Shown in pieces: positions 34,406 through 45,156 of a DNA stretch of 62,000 nucleotides. The stretch lies in NCBI RefSeq assembly GCF_030272615.1, contig NC_081408.1, positions 404,619,389-404,681,388 of the forward strand, read 5' to 3'. The stretch is from Cryptomeria japonica (Eukaryota; Streptophyta; Pinopsida; Cupressales; Cupressaceae). Made by a program: the position numbers and the translations under genes. The stretch's first letter is position 1; every line of letters begins with the position of its first letter. The notes under the pieces are model-generated. The model ran no database searches, was not told the DNA's origin, and was given only the letters and a program-made list of their open reading frames with translations.

Positions 34406-37400
34406 ATCTTTCATTGTCTGTTATAATGCAATATGGCCAACATGATGAACATTCCATATAGGGCATACTTTGATGGATACCCATGAATTATCCCAAAGCT
34501 TTCATTCAGGCATGGTTGGGAGCATGCTAGCAAAGGTCACAACTTCTGACTTTATACACACCAAGGGCATGTGTTTGATAGTTTAGAAATCCTTCCATTA
34601 ATTATATTGTCTGCTCATCCTACTTCACATGATGGTTTTACCAAGGCATTATCAACCATGATATCTGATATTTATCCTTTATATTATACTCTTTGGTGAT
34701 GTCCATATTCGATATTCAATACTCTAGCCTCAATGAAAGCTCTGATATGGCTTTGTCAAATGCATTTATATTATCTATAAATTTTTACAACTTTGTTATG
34801 CTTTCAGTGGTTGTCCATACGATGTTTCATAAACTCTTGTAGATAGGCTCAATACTGCTAGAAATCATGGAATACGCCTTTTATATCTGCCAATTTGCAT
34901 TAGGTTTCGAAGTCTCCAAATTGAGATACGCATTCTAATGGATGACATCTCTTCAGGGTGCCTGTCTATAAAGGAAATTCTTCAATATATTCATCTATCT
35001 TCAATGATCCATCGAGTATCCATGCCCTATTTCAAAATTCCCATCTGTGCATAGAAAGTGGTAGAGACTTTCGTGAAACCTAGCTTTATGTCTTTATTTC
35101 ATCGATATTTATTTTCAGTATAACTGACATTTTCGATGAAACCCTTTTTACTCACATAGATATCCAAGGTTACATCAAAAATAATAAATCCATTTTCCTT
35201 TTTTAGAAAAAGATCTTTAATGTTTTTCTAACATCATGCTTTTCAGTGTAACCTTATGGTTCGGTGAAGGCTCATTGGAATTTTGTATATTATCCTTGTC
35301 TTGCTGAAAGATAGTTCTTGCCTAGAAACTTGGGGGGCTCTACAGATATTTACAATGATTTAAATAAATAATCCTTATTTAGGATCCTCTCCTTGAATTC
35401 ATGGGTTTTTGGTGATACTTAATTTGATTTGGCCCGTCGTTTGTAATTTCACTTTTACTCAATGACCATAATCATTCCACTTTTGTAACCACTTTTGGAT
35501 AATTAATTTAACTTATTTGCCTAGTCCAAATCTTGACTTCTCTCAATTGATACCTCTGAAAGCAATATTTGCTTCTTCATTCCATAATGTTTGTTAGTGG
35601 TTTCATGATGGATATTAGTTTCCTTTACAAATTATATGTTGGGCTCTACCCTTATGGGAGTCACATTTACCCCACATATAGTAAACATTTGGTTTCAATA
35701 ATGTCAAATATATTAATTTGAATTATCAACTTTCATAAAGAAGATGTCTTTCATTAATGAACTTGTAACAGTACTAACCTTAATTGATGATCAAATAAAC
35801 CATTCTTCTTGAACCAATGCTCCATGCCTTGCTCTAACTTATTTTGCCAAATAATTCATCTGAACAGGTGACGGGAACAATTTGGAGTAAATTTGTGGTT
35901 ATGAACTGATTAAACATTATCAAATTGTGCACTCTGACATTTTGTTAAAAGTGTCCAATCATGATTTGTGCATCCGAGATCAATATTGAAAACTATCCAA
36001 ATCATACAATGAGGTCACGAAAGTTGGAAATCATGTAGACATTTAACCAGAGATTGCAACGCAACTGACGGTTCTAAGGAATTCATTCTGAGGTGAGAGA
36101 TATTATTTTTTATTATGGTATGGAGAATTGCAGGGAACAACTGGTTCGATATTGGGATTGCCACATTGCAAAATATGAACAAATTAGGTAGTGAGGATTT
36201 GGGTGTAGGAAAAATAGCAAATTAGGTAGTGAGGATCTTCAAATTCGTATAGGAATACTTTGTTGATAGGGGAATTGATTGGGACAAATAGATCAGTATG
36301 AAGACTCATGAGTATAAAGATATTAATCTTTGAAAATGGCTACTCGGAATGGTTGTGTGACTCCAACTGGTATGCACCATAAATTTTGTTGTTTGACAGA
36401 GGTATTAAATTTGATAGTGGGGAGCTCAATATGGATAATCATGCTTATTGATAAGTGGTAAACCTAACTGTAAGGTCAAATTGCTTACCAAGATCAAGAT
36501 CTATGAGTATATTTTTAGGGGTGTCCACTGAATTATCTCATTGAGGGGACCCTAAATTTTGACAAAATTTAAGGTTCCAATAGAAGGCTCAAAAGAGGTT
36601 TAAGAACAGATACAACAACCTAAACACCAAATTGAGCAAGAGGACTCATAAGCCATACGCATAGAAAAATCCTTCATCAAATCACCTTAAAGATAAGCCA
36701 ATCATGAATGCAAACCATAAAAGAGATCAAAATAATGCCAAATCCTCAACAGTGAGGCATAACACATCCCATTAGATTTATACTAACAATCCCTCAATAG
36801 CAAAGCATTCTCCCTCTCGCCGAAGCAACATATCACACATGAAACATCTCAATATTAAGGCATGAAGCCTCTTATCAGAGCATAAGAAACATCATAAGGA
36901 ATCAAAACACATCATAAGAAATTTTGATAATGTCAACTCAAACTGTACAAGCCTATGGAGTACTCACACAATCCAAAAATACACAAAAACAGTTTAAAAC
37001 TGACTTTCAGAGACCCCCAAGATAGTTCAGTGCCCCTGGTAAGTATGCTAGTGCTTCTGGTACTTATCATAGCATTTTTTGTTCATATTATAGCATTTTT
37101 GGTCTAAATGCTTGCATCTGCAAATTAGGGCCCCTTACACCCTTAGTATGTCTCTCAGGGCCCCTGGTATAAATAGTGGCACTTATGGGGTGCAAGTTGG
37201 CACCCCTGGTATGTAAGGTAGCATCCTTAGTCCAAACAACAGTGCTCTTGGGTGTTCTTATAGCATTTTTGGAAGAGGTGCAGAAAAAGACTCAATTCTT
37301 AGGACAAGGCTTAGGGGACCAAAATGGCCCAAATACTACACACAGAGGGTCTGAAACAACCATTATACATCAAGGACAACCAAAAACATCAATTGCATAC

Positions 37401-38486
37401 TCACTGGTAAAATTTTCTTAGGAAATCCTTTCTCCTACAGTACCAAATCTGAGACTTTGGGAGCTAAATCAGCAAGAGAGAGAAGGAACAATTTGTAAAC
37501 ATCATATAGAGACTCAAGCAAGACCAAAAAGGATCAATTGCAACCTCTACAAGTGGTTGGAAGTGTCTGCACATTCAACAGTGCAGTCACAGAGAACTTG
37601 CAGCCATTAAACAGGAAGCTAGACTTCAAAACAATGCTCAATCAAGGGGAGATTTGAAATCAATACTCAAGAACACACAAATGCAATCTCTGGTTAAGAT
37701 CTATAATTCATAGAATCTAAAGACATGATCAGACACAGAGAAAACACAAAAGAGCTTTTGGCAAAGCAATTTCCAGAAAATAGAATCATTGGAATTCAAA
37801 TTCCCCAAATCATTACACTATCAAAGAACGATTAAACTACTGCAAATCACAAACCCTTTTCCCCCAAGCAATCTTTTCAAGACACTACAAGCCATCTTTC
37901 CAAAATCAAAAATGTAGAGTGCTAGCAAATGGAACTAACCTAGAAAAAGATGAAACAAGGTGAAATCTGAGAGCACAATTCAAATCTAGCAAAAACCTTC
38001 AACAAAATTGAATCCAAAGCCAATGCAAGATCTCCCAAAATCAAAATCTTCAAGTTTCCGAATTTTCTTGACCCCCATGAATGCACAGGAAGCCGGAAAA
38101 ATACAAAAATTAAACTCAAAAACTATATTGCAAGCCGACCAATGAAAATATTCCAAAAACCATATTATTTACCTAGCTTGTATAGTTTCGAGGCATATAT
38201 TATTTCCTCAATATAATTTACCTACCGATTAAAATTCAACCAATCATATGCAAGGGTAGGTAAATTTATTCAAATACAATTTACCGACAATATGAACTTG
38301 TAAAAACACATTAAATAATGCTTCATCACTCAATATAATCAATTAATAAATTAAGAGGATAAAGCCTTATAAATAGGAACCCCAATTAAAATATAGAATC
38401 AAATCAAAAAATATCAATAAATAAATTAATAAAGTCATTAAATCAAAAAAATTGAGAATAATAATTAATAAAATAAAGCAAAACAA

Positions 38487-38960
38487 TTTTAGATCATGTT
38501 TCACCAGATATTTTGGCAGCGGTTGTCAATGTGTTTTCAGGTATTCACTTTCTCCTAGATTCATTGAATGTGGTTATGTCTTCTCCAACTTCAGTTTTGC
38601 CTCTTCAGATTGTGGCTCCAACAGTGTAGAATGATGACATTATCCACCCTTTCTCTCCTGTGTTGGAAAGTACCAGCTCTTGGTTTCTGCATTCTTGATG
38701 TTCTATTCTCTCATTCAGAGAGTTTTTGTAATCATATACTCTGGGGGGATGGGTTTTTTATCGACCAATATGGTTTTTCGGGAATCCTTCTAGGGTTGGC
38801 TGGCTATTTCCTTGTTCTTATCTGGCTATACTATTTATGAGCAAGACCAGAGGTTTTCTTTGCCTGGTTCTTTCCTACCGGTGCTCTTTGAACCAGGTTG
38901 TAGACATTATAAATATTAATAAAATTTAGTGGTTCTCCACTTTTATTAAAAAAAAAAAAA
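38487..38960 (+). mobile_element. 5'-truncated LINE 3' end of a different family, with poly-A
   Basis: 474 bp present only in the 5' LTR. It carries the last codons of a reading frame (LDHVSPDILAAVVNVFSGIHFL... ending TAG near 38,627), a GT-rich UTR, a TAAATATTAATAAAATTT stretch and 16-17 A residues. The flanking words AAACAA at 38,481-38,486 and 38,961-38,966 are a possible short duplication. The 3' end does not resemble the TAATCAAAA type of the other two LINEs. It sits at nearly the same LTR position as the LINE at 22,773 in the sister LTR. Confidence 0.78.
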
Positions 38961-40027
38961 AAACAATAAATCAATGTAAATAAATAATATCAAATAATTG
39001 ATAAATCCTCAAGTAAATAAATAAATAAATGTTCAAATTAAAACAACACAAATAAATAATAAATCAATAATGGGCAAATCATCAAATGGCAATTAAATAT
39101 ATAAATCTCTTAAAATAATTCAATAACATCAATAATCAAATTAAATAAATAAACCACCAATAAATAGATCATTGATGATTAAATATACACAATTATCAAA
39201 TCAATTATTAATTCAATAAACCAATTTAAATAAGCCTGAATTGGTTAAATAAAATCTCACAATGGAATCATGGCCCAAAATAATCAAAAAAATATCTATA
39301 ATCCAATAATTGAACAATTACACAATATTCACATAAACATAGGCTCAAACCCACTTACGCCAAGGGGACAAACATAAAACAAGACTCTTGCATTGTGGCG
39401 CAATCGACAAGGTGCACATCCTAGACCCAGAGTGTGTGAGGGAAACTATGTCATCTTCAAAAACTTGCCATTGGGATAAAGACATGCTCAGACCTGTGCA
39501 AGCGGAGTCGATGTCCGATACCTGCAAACCTGCATAAAAAACCAATGCATATATATAAACAAAAAAGTGATAGAGAATCGGGACAACATATCCTGCTCGC
39601 AATGAGTGATATGGCATCGTCTCTACTCATGAAGATAGACACACAATACAATATCAAAACACTGCATAGAATCATCATCATGAAATAGGGTTTGTATCAT
39701 CATAAGCCACATAATCCATGTAAACAATGATCATATGTAAATCCATGAATCATATAAATCCATCCATCAAGGTGATACTATGTATCAACATCCATATGAA
39801 TCATCAAATATCATATGTCATATACTAAGCCTCGCATCATCAATCATAAAGGTTTCCAAACATAAGGAGTCACAACATATAACATGAATCCACATAAAGT
39901 CCTATTTTCAATAATACCATCTAATATAGCAGAAGAGTTATAAATAACCATCCAAATAACACCACCATAAGTCTAAATAAGTCTATATGAGCGCAAATCA
40001 AAATGCAAGTCTAGTAGTGACACTACA

Positions 40028-41138
40028 CAAGGATTGTCAAGCCTATTGATGTTGTGTGTAAGGAATGTCAGTTAGGAAAGCAAACAAGGAGAAGTTTAAA
40101 GAACAAGGAGTATTCTACGACATGTCCATTGGAGATAATTTATACAGACTTGTGTGGTCCTACAAGGACAAACAGACTTAATGGTGAAAGTTACTTTATG
40201 TTACTCATTGATGATTATTCTAGAATGACATGGGTTGACATGGGTTACATTTTTAAGAAAAAAGTCTAAAGCTTTTGAAGATTTAAATTTTTCAGGTCAA
40301 TGGTAGAGAATCAAGATGAGAATAAGATATAGTGTTTGAGATCTGATAAAGGTGGATAATATAATTCAAATGAATTTGACAATTTTTGTGAGATGTATGG
40401 TGTTAGGAGACACGTTTATGCTCTAAGAACTCCTTCCAAAATGGTGTGGTAGAAAGGAATAATATAATTATTATTGAGATTACTAGAACTATGATGAAAT
40501 ATGCTAACTTGGCTAATGTTTATGGGAATGAATTTATATAAAATATTGTTTACATTCTTAACAAGGTTCAAATAAGGATAAATCATACAATGACACCTTA
40601 TGAGTTGTGGTATGGAGGACCACCTACTGTGATGTATTTTAGAATCTTTGGGAGTAAGTGTTATATCATAAGAGATAAGAATGACCTTAAAAAGTTTGAT
40701 ACCAAAGTTGATGAAGGAATATTCTCGAGATATGCTATGAACATCAAGGCCTACTTGTGTTACAATAAAATATTAAACAAGATAGTGGAGAATACAAATG
40801 TGAAAATATGTGAGGCATGGGATCACGCTACCCCTGAACCTGTTCAAAAGACAAAATTTGGGATCACTCCTACTATTGTAGAAGAAAAGACAACTCCAAA
40901 AGGAAGCAATAAAGAGAAACCAAATGAAGTAGAGGAAGAGGGAAAAGAAGAACCAGAGAAAACAATCAAAACCCCTAAATATGTGCAAAGAAATCATTCA
41001 AAAGATCAAATAATCAAAGATAAGAATAAAGGAGTTCACACAAGAAGAAGTGATATAGAAGTAAATGAGAAAACTAATTATTGTTTTATTTCACTCATTG
41101 AACCTTAAAATATATGAAGAAGCAAGAAAAAAAGAAAT
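40028..41138 (+). pseudogene. Copia integrase (continuation after the gypsy insertion)
   Basis: Directly after the CAAGG duplicate the frame reads CKECQLGKQTR, the CXXC half of the HHCC finger, then IIYTDLCGPTRTN (first catalytic Asp) and LLIDDYSRMTWV. The NGVVER-type region is recognisable at about 40,440-40,460. The second open frame (40,590-41,108) begins MTPYELWYGGPPTVMYFRIFGSKCY, the normal copia C-terminal integrase signature, and ends in a charged linker. Stops and frameshifts lie between. Confidence 0.9.
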
Positions 41139-42540
41139 TTGGATAAAAGCAATGGAAGAAGAATGGCTCAGATGCTAAAGAATCAAACTTGGGAGCTAGT
41201 ACCTAGACCGGTGGAAAAAAATGTGATAGGAATGAAATGGGTATTTCACAACAAACTAAATAAACAAGGACAAGTCACAATAAACAAGGCAATATTGGTT
41301 TGTAAAGGCTACTCTCAGGTAGAAGGTATTGATTTTGAAGAAACTTTTTCCCTAGTTGCTAGGATGGAAGCTATTAGAATGGTTCTTGCATTTTTTGCCT
41401 ACAAGAACTTTAGAGTATATCAAATGATTGTTAGATGATTCAGGCATGGTTTGCAAATTGAAGAAGGCATTGTATGGAATCAAACAAGTGCCTAAAGTGT
41501 GGTATGCAAGACTAAATAGATATTTGTTACAACAAAACTTCAGGAAAGGAATTGTAAAGCAATATTTATTTCAAGGTTGAAGGCATTAAGTTGTTGATTG
41601 TTACTGTTTATGTTGATAATATTATCTTTGGAGGAAGAGATAGCTTGTGTAAAGAATTTGTAAAAGAGATGCAAAAATAATTTGAGATGTCTATGTTTGG
41701 ATAAATGTCATTTTTTCTTACTTCAAGTTACTCAGCTGGGTGATGGAATCTTTATCTCTCAAGATAAGTATGTTAAAGAGGTGTTAAAGAAGTTTGATAT
41801 GGAGAATTGTAAACCTGTTAATACCCCTTTAGTTGTTAGATGCAAGTTAGGCAAAGATGATGCATCTCTAGATATTTATCAGAAGAAGTACAGATCTATG
41901 ATTGGGGGATTGTTATATCTTACCACTTCTAGACTAGATATTATGCAAGCTATATGTTTGGTTGCAATATTTCAAGCTAGTCTAAAGAAAACTCATGGTC
42001 AAGCTATGAAGAGGATATTCAAATATTTGAAAGGAACTCAATATTTTGGCTTATGGTACAAGAAAGATGGTGATTTCATGTTGAAGGCATATACAGATGT
42101 TGATTGGGCTAGAAGTGTTGATGACAAGAAAAGTACCAATGGTGGACCAATCTTTTTGGGAGATAGATTGGTTTCATGGATGAGTAAGAAATAAGAATTT
42201 GTATCATTATCAGATTTATAAATGAATATGTTTGTGCAACATCTTTTTGTACTCAAGTTTTGTGGATGAAGTAGACTCTTAAGGATATCAAAGTAGTATA
42301 TGATGAATCTATTCCTATCATGTGTGATAATACCAATGCCATAAATATTCCAGAGAATATAGTTATGCATTTAAGAACTAAACATAATTCAATATGTTAT
42401 AATTTCTTGAGGGAGAAGGTTGCAAAAAAAAAGTCAAACTAGAATATATTTCTACATCAGAGCATATAGAAAACATTCTTACTAAGGCATTGATGAATAA
42501 TAGAATTTTGAGTATCTCAGGAAAAAGTTAGGGGTTATTG
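41139..42540 (+). pseudogene. Copia reverse transcriptase (palm deleted) and RNase H
   Basis: 41,139-41,438 encodes the copia RT start: NQTWELVPRPVEKNVIGMKWVFHNK, KGYSQVEGIDFEETFSLVARMEAIR and VYQM. The usual DVKSAFLNG segment is missing. The text jumps to CKLKKALYGIKQVPKVWYARL (about 41,450), an internal loss of some tens of codons. The active-site motif reads VYVDNIIF (about 41,610), with YVDD changed to YVDN. The late RT/RNase H frame (41,682-42,194) has FQASLKKTHGQAMKRIFKYLKGTQYFGLWY, YTDVDWARSVDDKKSTNG and LVSWMSKK. The remainder to about 42,540 is broken. Confidence 0.92.
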
Positions 42541-42793
42541 CCCATCTATTTTCTAACTAAATGCATTTTTAGTGGTGCATCTTTCCAAGGGGAGACTTAG
42601 CACTTATCCTTGTCTCCTGGATTGATGTTGATATTTCTCTTTGGGGGGGCAGCAATGTGAGTTAGTCAATATGTATCTTTTTCTTTCAGTGCCCTGTGTC
42701 ATTGTTGTCAAAGGGGGAGAGAGTATTAGAGAGAGTTGTTCTAAGATTATTAGTTTTTAATTGGTGTTGTTTATTGTTGTTGCCATCAATGAC

Positions 42794-42805
42794 AAAGGGG
42801 GAGAT
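42794..42805 (+). promoter_or_regulatory. Polypurine tract of the copia element
   Basis: AAAGGGGGAGAT lies immediately before the 3' LTR start TGTTGGAG. An almost identical AAAGGGGGAGAG upstream (42,710-42,722) may be an additional tract. Confidence 0.85.
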
Positions 42806-44014
42806 TGTTGGAGATTGTTGTTAGCATGAGCTTGTATGGTTGTCATTGATGTCAAACCTGGTTATCTAGATGGATGTTGGTCTGAATATGCTTTGTCAAA
42901 CCTTGGTTATCTAGATGGATGTTGGTTCGGATACTCTTTTGGTGTTGGTTATGTCATCTTATATTCAAGGTGGTCCAGAATACTTTTGATGCCCTCCGAA
43001 TATATTTTTAATTACATTACGGTTTAGTGGATCATGTTCTTTTGGTCTGAATATGTGTTGGAAGATGCATTGAGATGTTTATTTGGGTCTCACCTTGGCA
43101 TGTGGAGATTCACATTGAGTATTTGGCATTAGAAGTGGTTATGTGGCCCACTGGTTGCTTATGTCTATATGTTATGCAATGTAACATCTTTGAAGAATGT
43201 GTTGGCATGTGCAAACCATTCAATATATTATGAAATTATGTGTTATAAAAAAAATTGTTCCCTCTTTCTCCTGGAGTGGACCAATCTAAGTATTTTAGGT
43301 CTGGGTGGCTTATTTTGTGTAATATTGCTTATTCTATTTTGACTAACCCTCAATTAAGTTTTTCAATTTTGTATCTCATATTTAAGATGTGTGGATGGAT
43401 GAATTAAATCTTGATGAGAAATTAATTGTGTGAGAAGTGTATGCAAATTATTTGCAAGCAAATTTGAGTTTGTGGTGATGAGAAAGTAAATTTGAGAAGA
43501 GCTTTGAAGCTGATATATTTTGCAAGATAGTGTGTTGTGACAATGAAGATTATCAGACATATTTTCCATAGTATGGGTCGCTTGATTGTTGTTCAAGGAT
43601 AATTTCATGATCAAGAGAATCCTTCTCAAATTGAGTTCACCTATTTCATTCATTGTTGATTGATAGTGAGTCATTCAGCAACAATTTGCATCTTGTCCTG
43701 AAGAAGTGTTCTTCAGTTGTACAAGTCCTCTTGTATCGTGCCTAAGGTAGTGCACCTTAGTTTTGCAAGTCCTTCAAGTGTTGGTACTCCTTGGTTTCAA
43801 GCCTAAAATATTATAATCATTGTTATTCATATTGTGAGTTAGATTCTCACCATAGTTTTTCCTTGTTTGGGTTTTCCACGTAAATCTGGTGTTCATGTGT
43901 TTATGCTTCATGTGTTGATGATTAAAGTGTTGTTGTTAAATAAGTTGATTAATAATTGCTTTTGAATTTCCAGACTTATTCACTCCCCCTCTCAATCATG
44001 CTAGGTGTTCAACA
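42806..44014 (+). repeat. 3' LTR of the copia element (1,209 bp)
   Basis: TGTTGGAG...GTTCAACA ends. It contains a 44-bp direct duplication (GTCAAACCTGGTTATCTAGATGG... at 42,851-42,894 repeated from 42,895). The U5 box is at 43,853-43,882 and the C-rich box at 43,977-43,994. From about 43,135 it matches the 5' LTR. The base run after it (GTTTT) has no partner because the other LTR is truncated. Confidence 0.92.
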
Positions 44015-45156
44015 GTTTTGAGTGTCAATTGCGTAGATTTGAAGGTCAACTTTGCAAATCTGCCTCTTAGATGCATAATGGGTAGAAATCCATGGTTTTA
44101 CACCTACATGCACAAAAAAGCTCACAAATTCATCAGATCTTGACATGATTCATGTCATGTTCACCAAAATGTTGACTAGGAAATTGATGAGAACAAAGCA
44201 TGATATTCAAAAGTGAACCACAAAAAGATAAATAGCATGCAAACTAATCCTAATCAAACCAATAATGTTATCAGAATGAAATGCAAACAAACCAAAATTC
44301 AAAATGATATCATTAAGTTGCATTCCTTTGATGTCACTCTATCGTTTCTTCTTTGTCCTCTAATGTTGTGTAGCTCTCAATAGGTTGAGGGCACATATGA
44401 CAAAAGCAAAGTGATTCGACAGAGTGATCGAGAGGATATTCAAAAAGCATGGTTCAAGAACAAAAAATGAGACCTTAATTTATAGCATTTGAAGATCAAA
44501 TGGATGGACAAGATTGATTTGAATAAATGGACAAGATTGAATGAGAGATTGAGTTAAGTGAAATGAAATAGGAAAGGTGTCATTTGCAAGTGGAGAGCAA
44601 AATATAAGGTTAGCAGAGTTAAGTGAAGCGAATTGGGAAAGTGGAAGAGATAAGGGGAGTTAGAAATGAAAATCAAAATGGAGGAGGAATAGATAAACAT
44701 TCACTTATTAATTCACTCTAAATTTACAAATTAGCCAATTAAATATTCATTTAATTATAACAAAAGGAAATAGGGATAAATAAATAATAAATTTATTTAT
44801 CCAAAGAGAGATGTGATAGTATTAAGGGGGTTAAATAATTGAATTATTATTTAACCCTAGGAGGGAATTAGGTTAAATTAATGCCATGGTATAGAGATTA
44901 GGTCAAATTGATGTCAAGGGATAGAAATTGGGTCAAATTGATATCAAAGGATAGGAAATTGGCTAATTAACATAATCATTTAATCAAGTGGTCAAGAAGG
45001 GCACTTTAGGTCAAAATGATTGGAAATCGACAGGAAATGATTAAATTAGAGGACAGAAGAGTGACAAAAAATAATTGAATGGTGAAGACCAAACACACGC
45101 TAAGAAGACATGTTAAAAGGGGAGAAGAAAGCATTGACCATTTTTTAGTGTCTACA
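44015..45156 (-). mobile_element. Right part of the old LTR-like element, ending in TGTAGACACTAAAA (on -)
   Basis: Continues the block at 7,961-9,113 beyond the copia element. The terminal TGTAGACACT on - is an LTR-like start. It is AT-rich and non-coding, with a 30-bp tandem triplication at 44,867-44,956. Confidence 0.4.
44867..44956 (+). repeat. 30-bp tandem triplication
   Basis: ATTAGGTTAAATTAATGCCA..., ATTAGGTCAAATTGATGTCA... and ATTGGGTCAAATTGATATCA... follow each other at 30-bp spacing, each ending in a GGRATAGAR-type word. Confidence 0.8.

Larger units (their letters stand above)
30646..36582 (-). mobile_element. 5.94-kb composite insertion in the gypsy 5' LTR, family unresolved
   Basis: The other LTR reads ATCATGAAGGCTCAAAA without interruption at about 20,792-20,810. 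Here GAAGG (30,641-30,645) and GAAGG (36,583-36,587) flank the insert, a perfect 5-bp duplication as made by LTR elements. The insert begins TGCTGGATCTCAAATT and ends ...TTCCAATA; the inverse of its end is TATTGGAACCTTAAATT, so the ends are imperfect inverted repeats. Inside lies a reverse copia LTR with primer site (32,902-34,405). I found no second LTR and no convincing coding domain. A weak integrase-like echo on - near 32,560 (QNGFVKNVVETF) may be decayed copia pol. It could be an LTR element missing most parts, or two elements. Confidence 0.7.
11617..40027 (-). mobile_element. Ty3-gypsy chromovirus with giant LTRs, carrying four nested insertions
   Basis: Both ends carry related LTRs: + strand TGTAATGCC... 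at 11,617 and 29,186, ...GACACTATA at 24,336 and ...GACACTACA at 40,027. The 5-bp target duplication CAAGG is at 11,612-11,616 and 40,028-40,032. On the - strand the order is 5' LTR (40,027-29,186), primer site, gag, protease, RT, RNase H, integrase with chromodomain-like end, polypurine tract, 3' LTR (24,336-11,617). RT before integrase and the C-terminal chromodomain place it among chromoviruses; the TGTAATGCC end and long LTRs resemble the Tekay/Del group (inference). Without nested inserts it is about 13.8 kb, of which only about 4.85 kb is internal. All ORFs are broken. Confidence 0.95.
29186..40027 (-). repeat. 5' LTR of the gypsy element (about 4.4 kb plus two insertions)
   Basis: Runs 29,186-30,645, 36,583-38,486 and 38,961-40,027, interrupted by the 5.9-kb insertion and a truncated LINE. 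It ends with the intact terminus ...GACACTACA. It shows the undisturbed target sites of the two LINEs in the other LTR, and the other LTR shows the empty sites for its insertions. Visible substitutions against the 3' LTR show that the element is not recent. Confidence 0.93.
9114..44014 (+). mobile_element. Decayed Ty1-copia retrotransposon, split by a gypsy element
   Basis: Removing the gypsy element at 11,617-40,027 and one TSD copy leaves about 6.5 kb in the copia order: truncated 5' LTR (9114-10040), primer site, gag with zinc knuckle, protease, integrase, reverse transcriptase, RNase H, polypurine tract and 3' LTR (42806-44014). The protease-side and integrase-side halves meet in one reading frame at the CAAGG target site, inside the GAG-pre-integrase zinc-finger region. 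All enzymes are inactive by inspection: the protease Asp is lost, much of the RT palm is deleted, YVDD has become YVDN, and there are many stops. The 5' LTR lacks about its first 325 bp, so no element-level target duplication can be checked. Confidence 0.92.
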
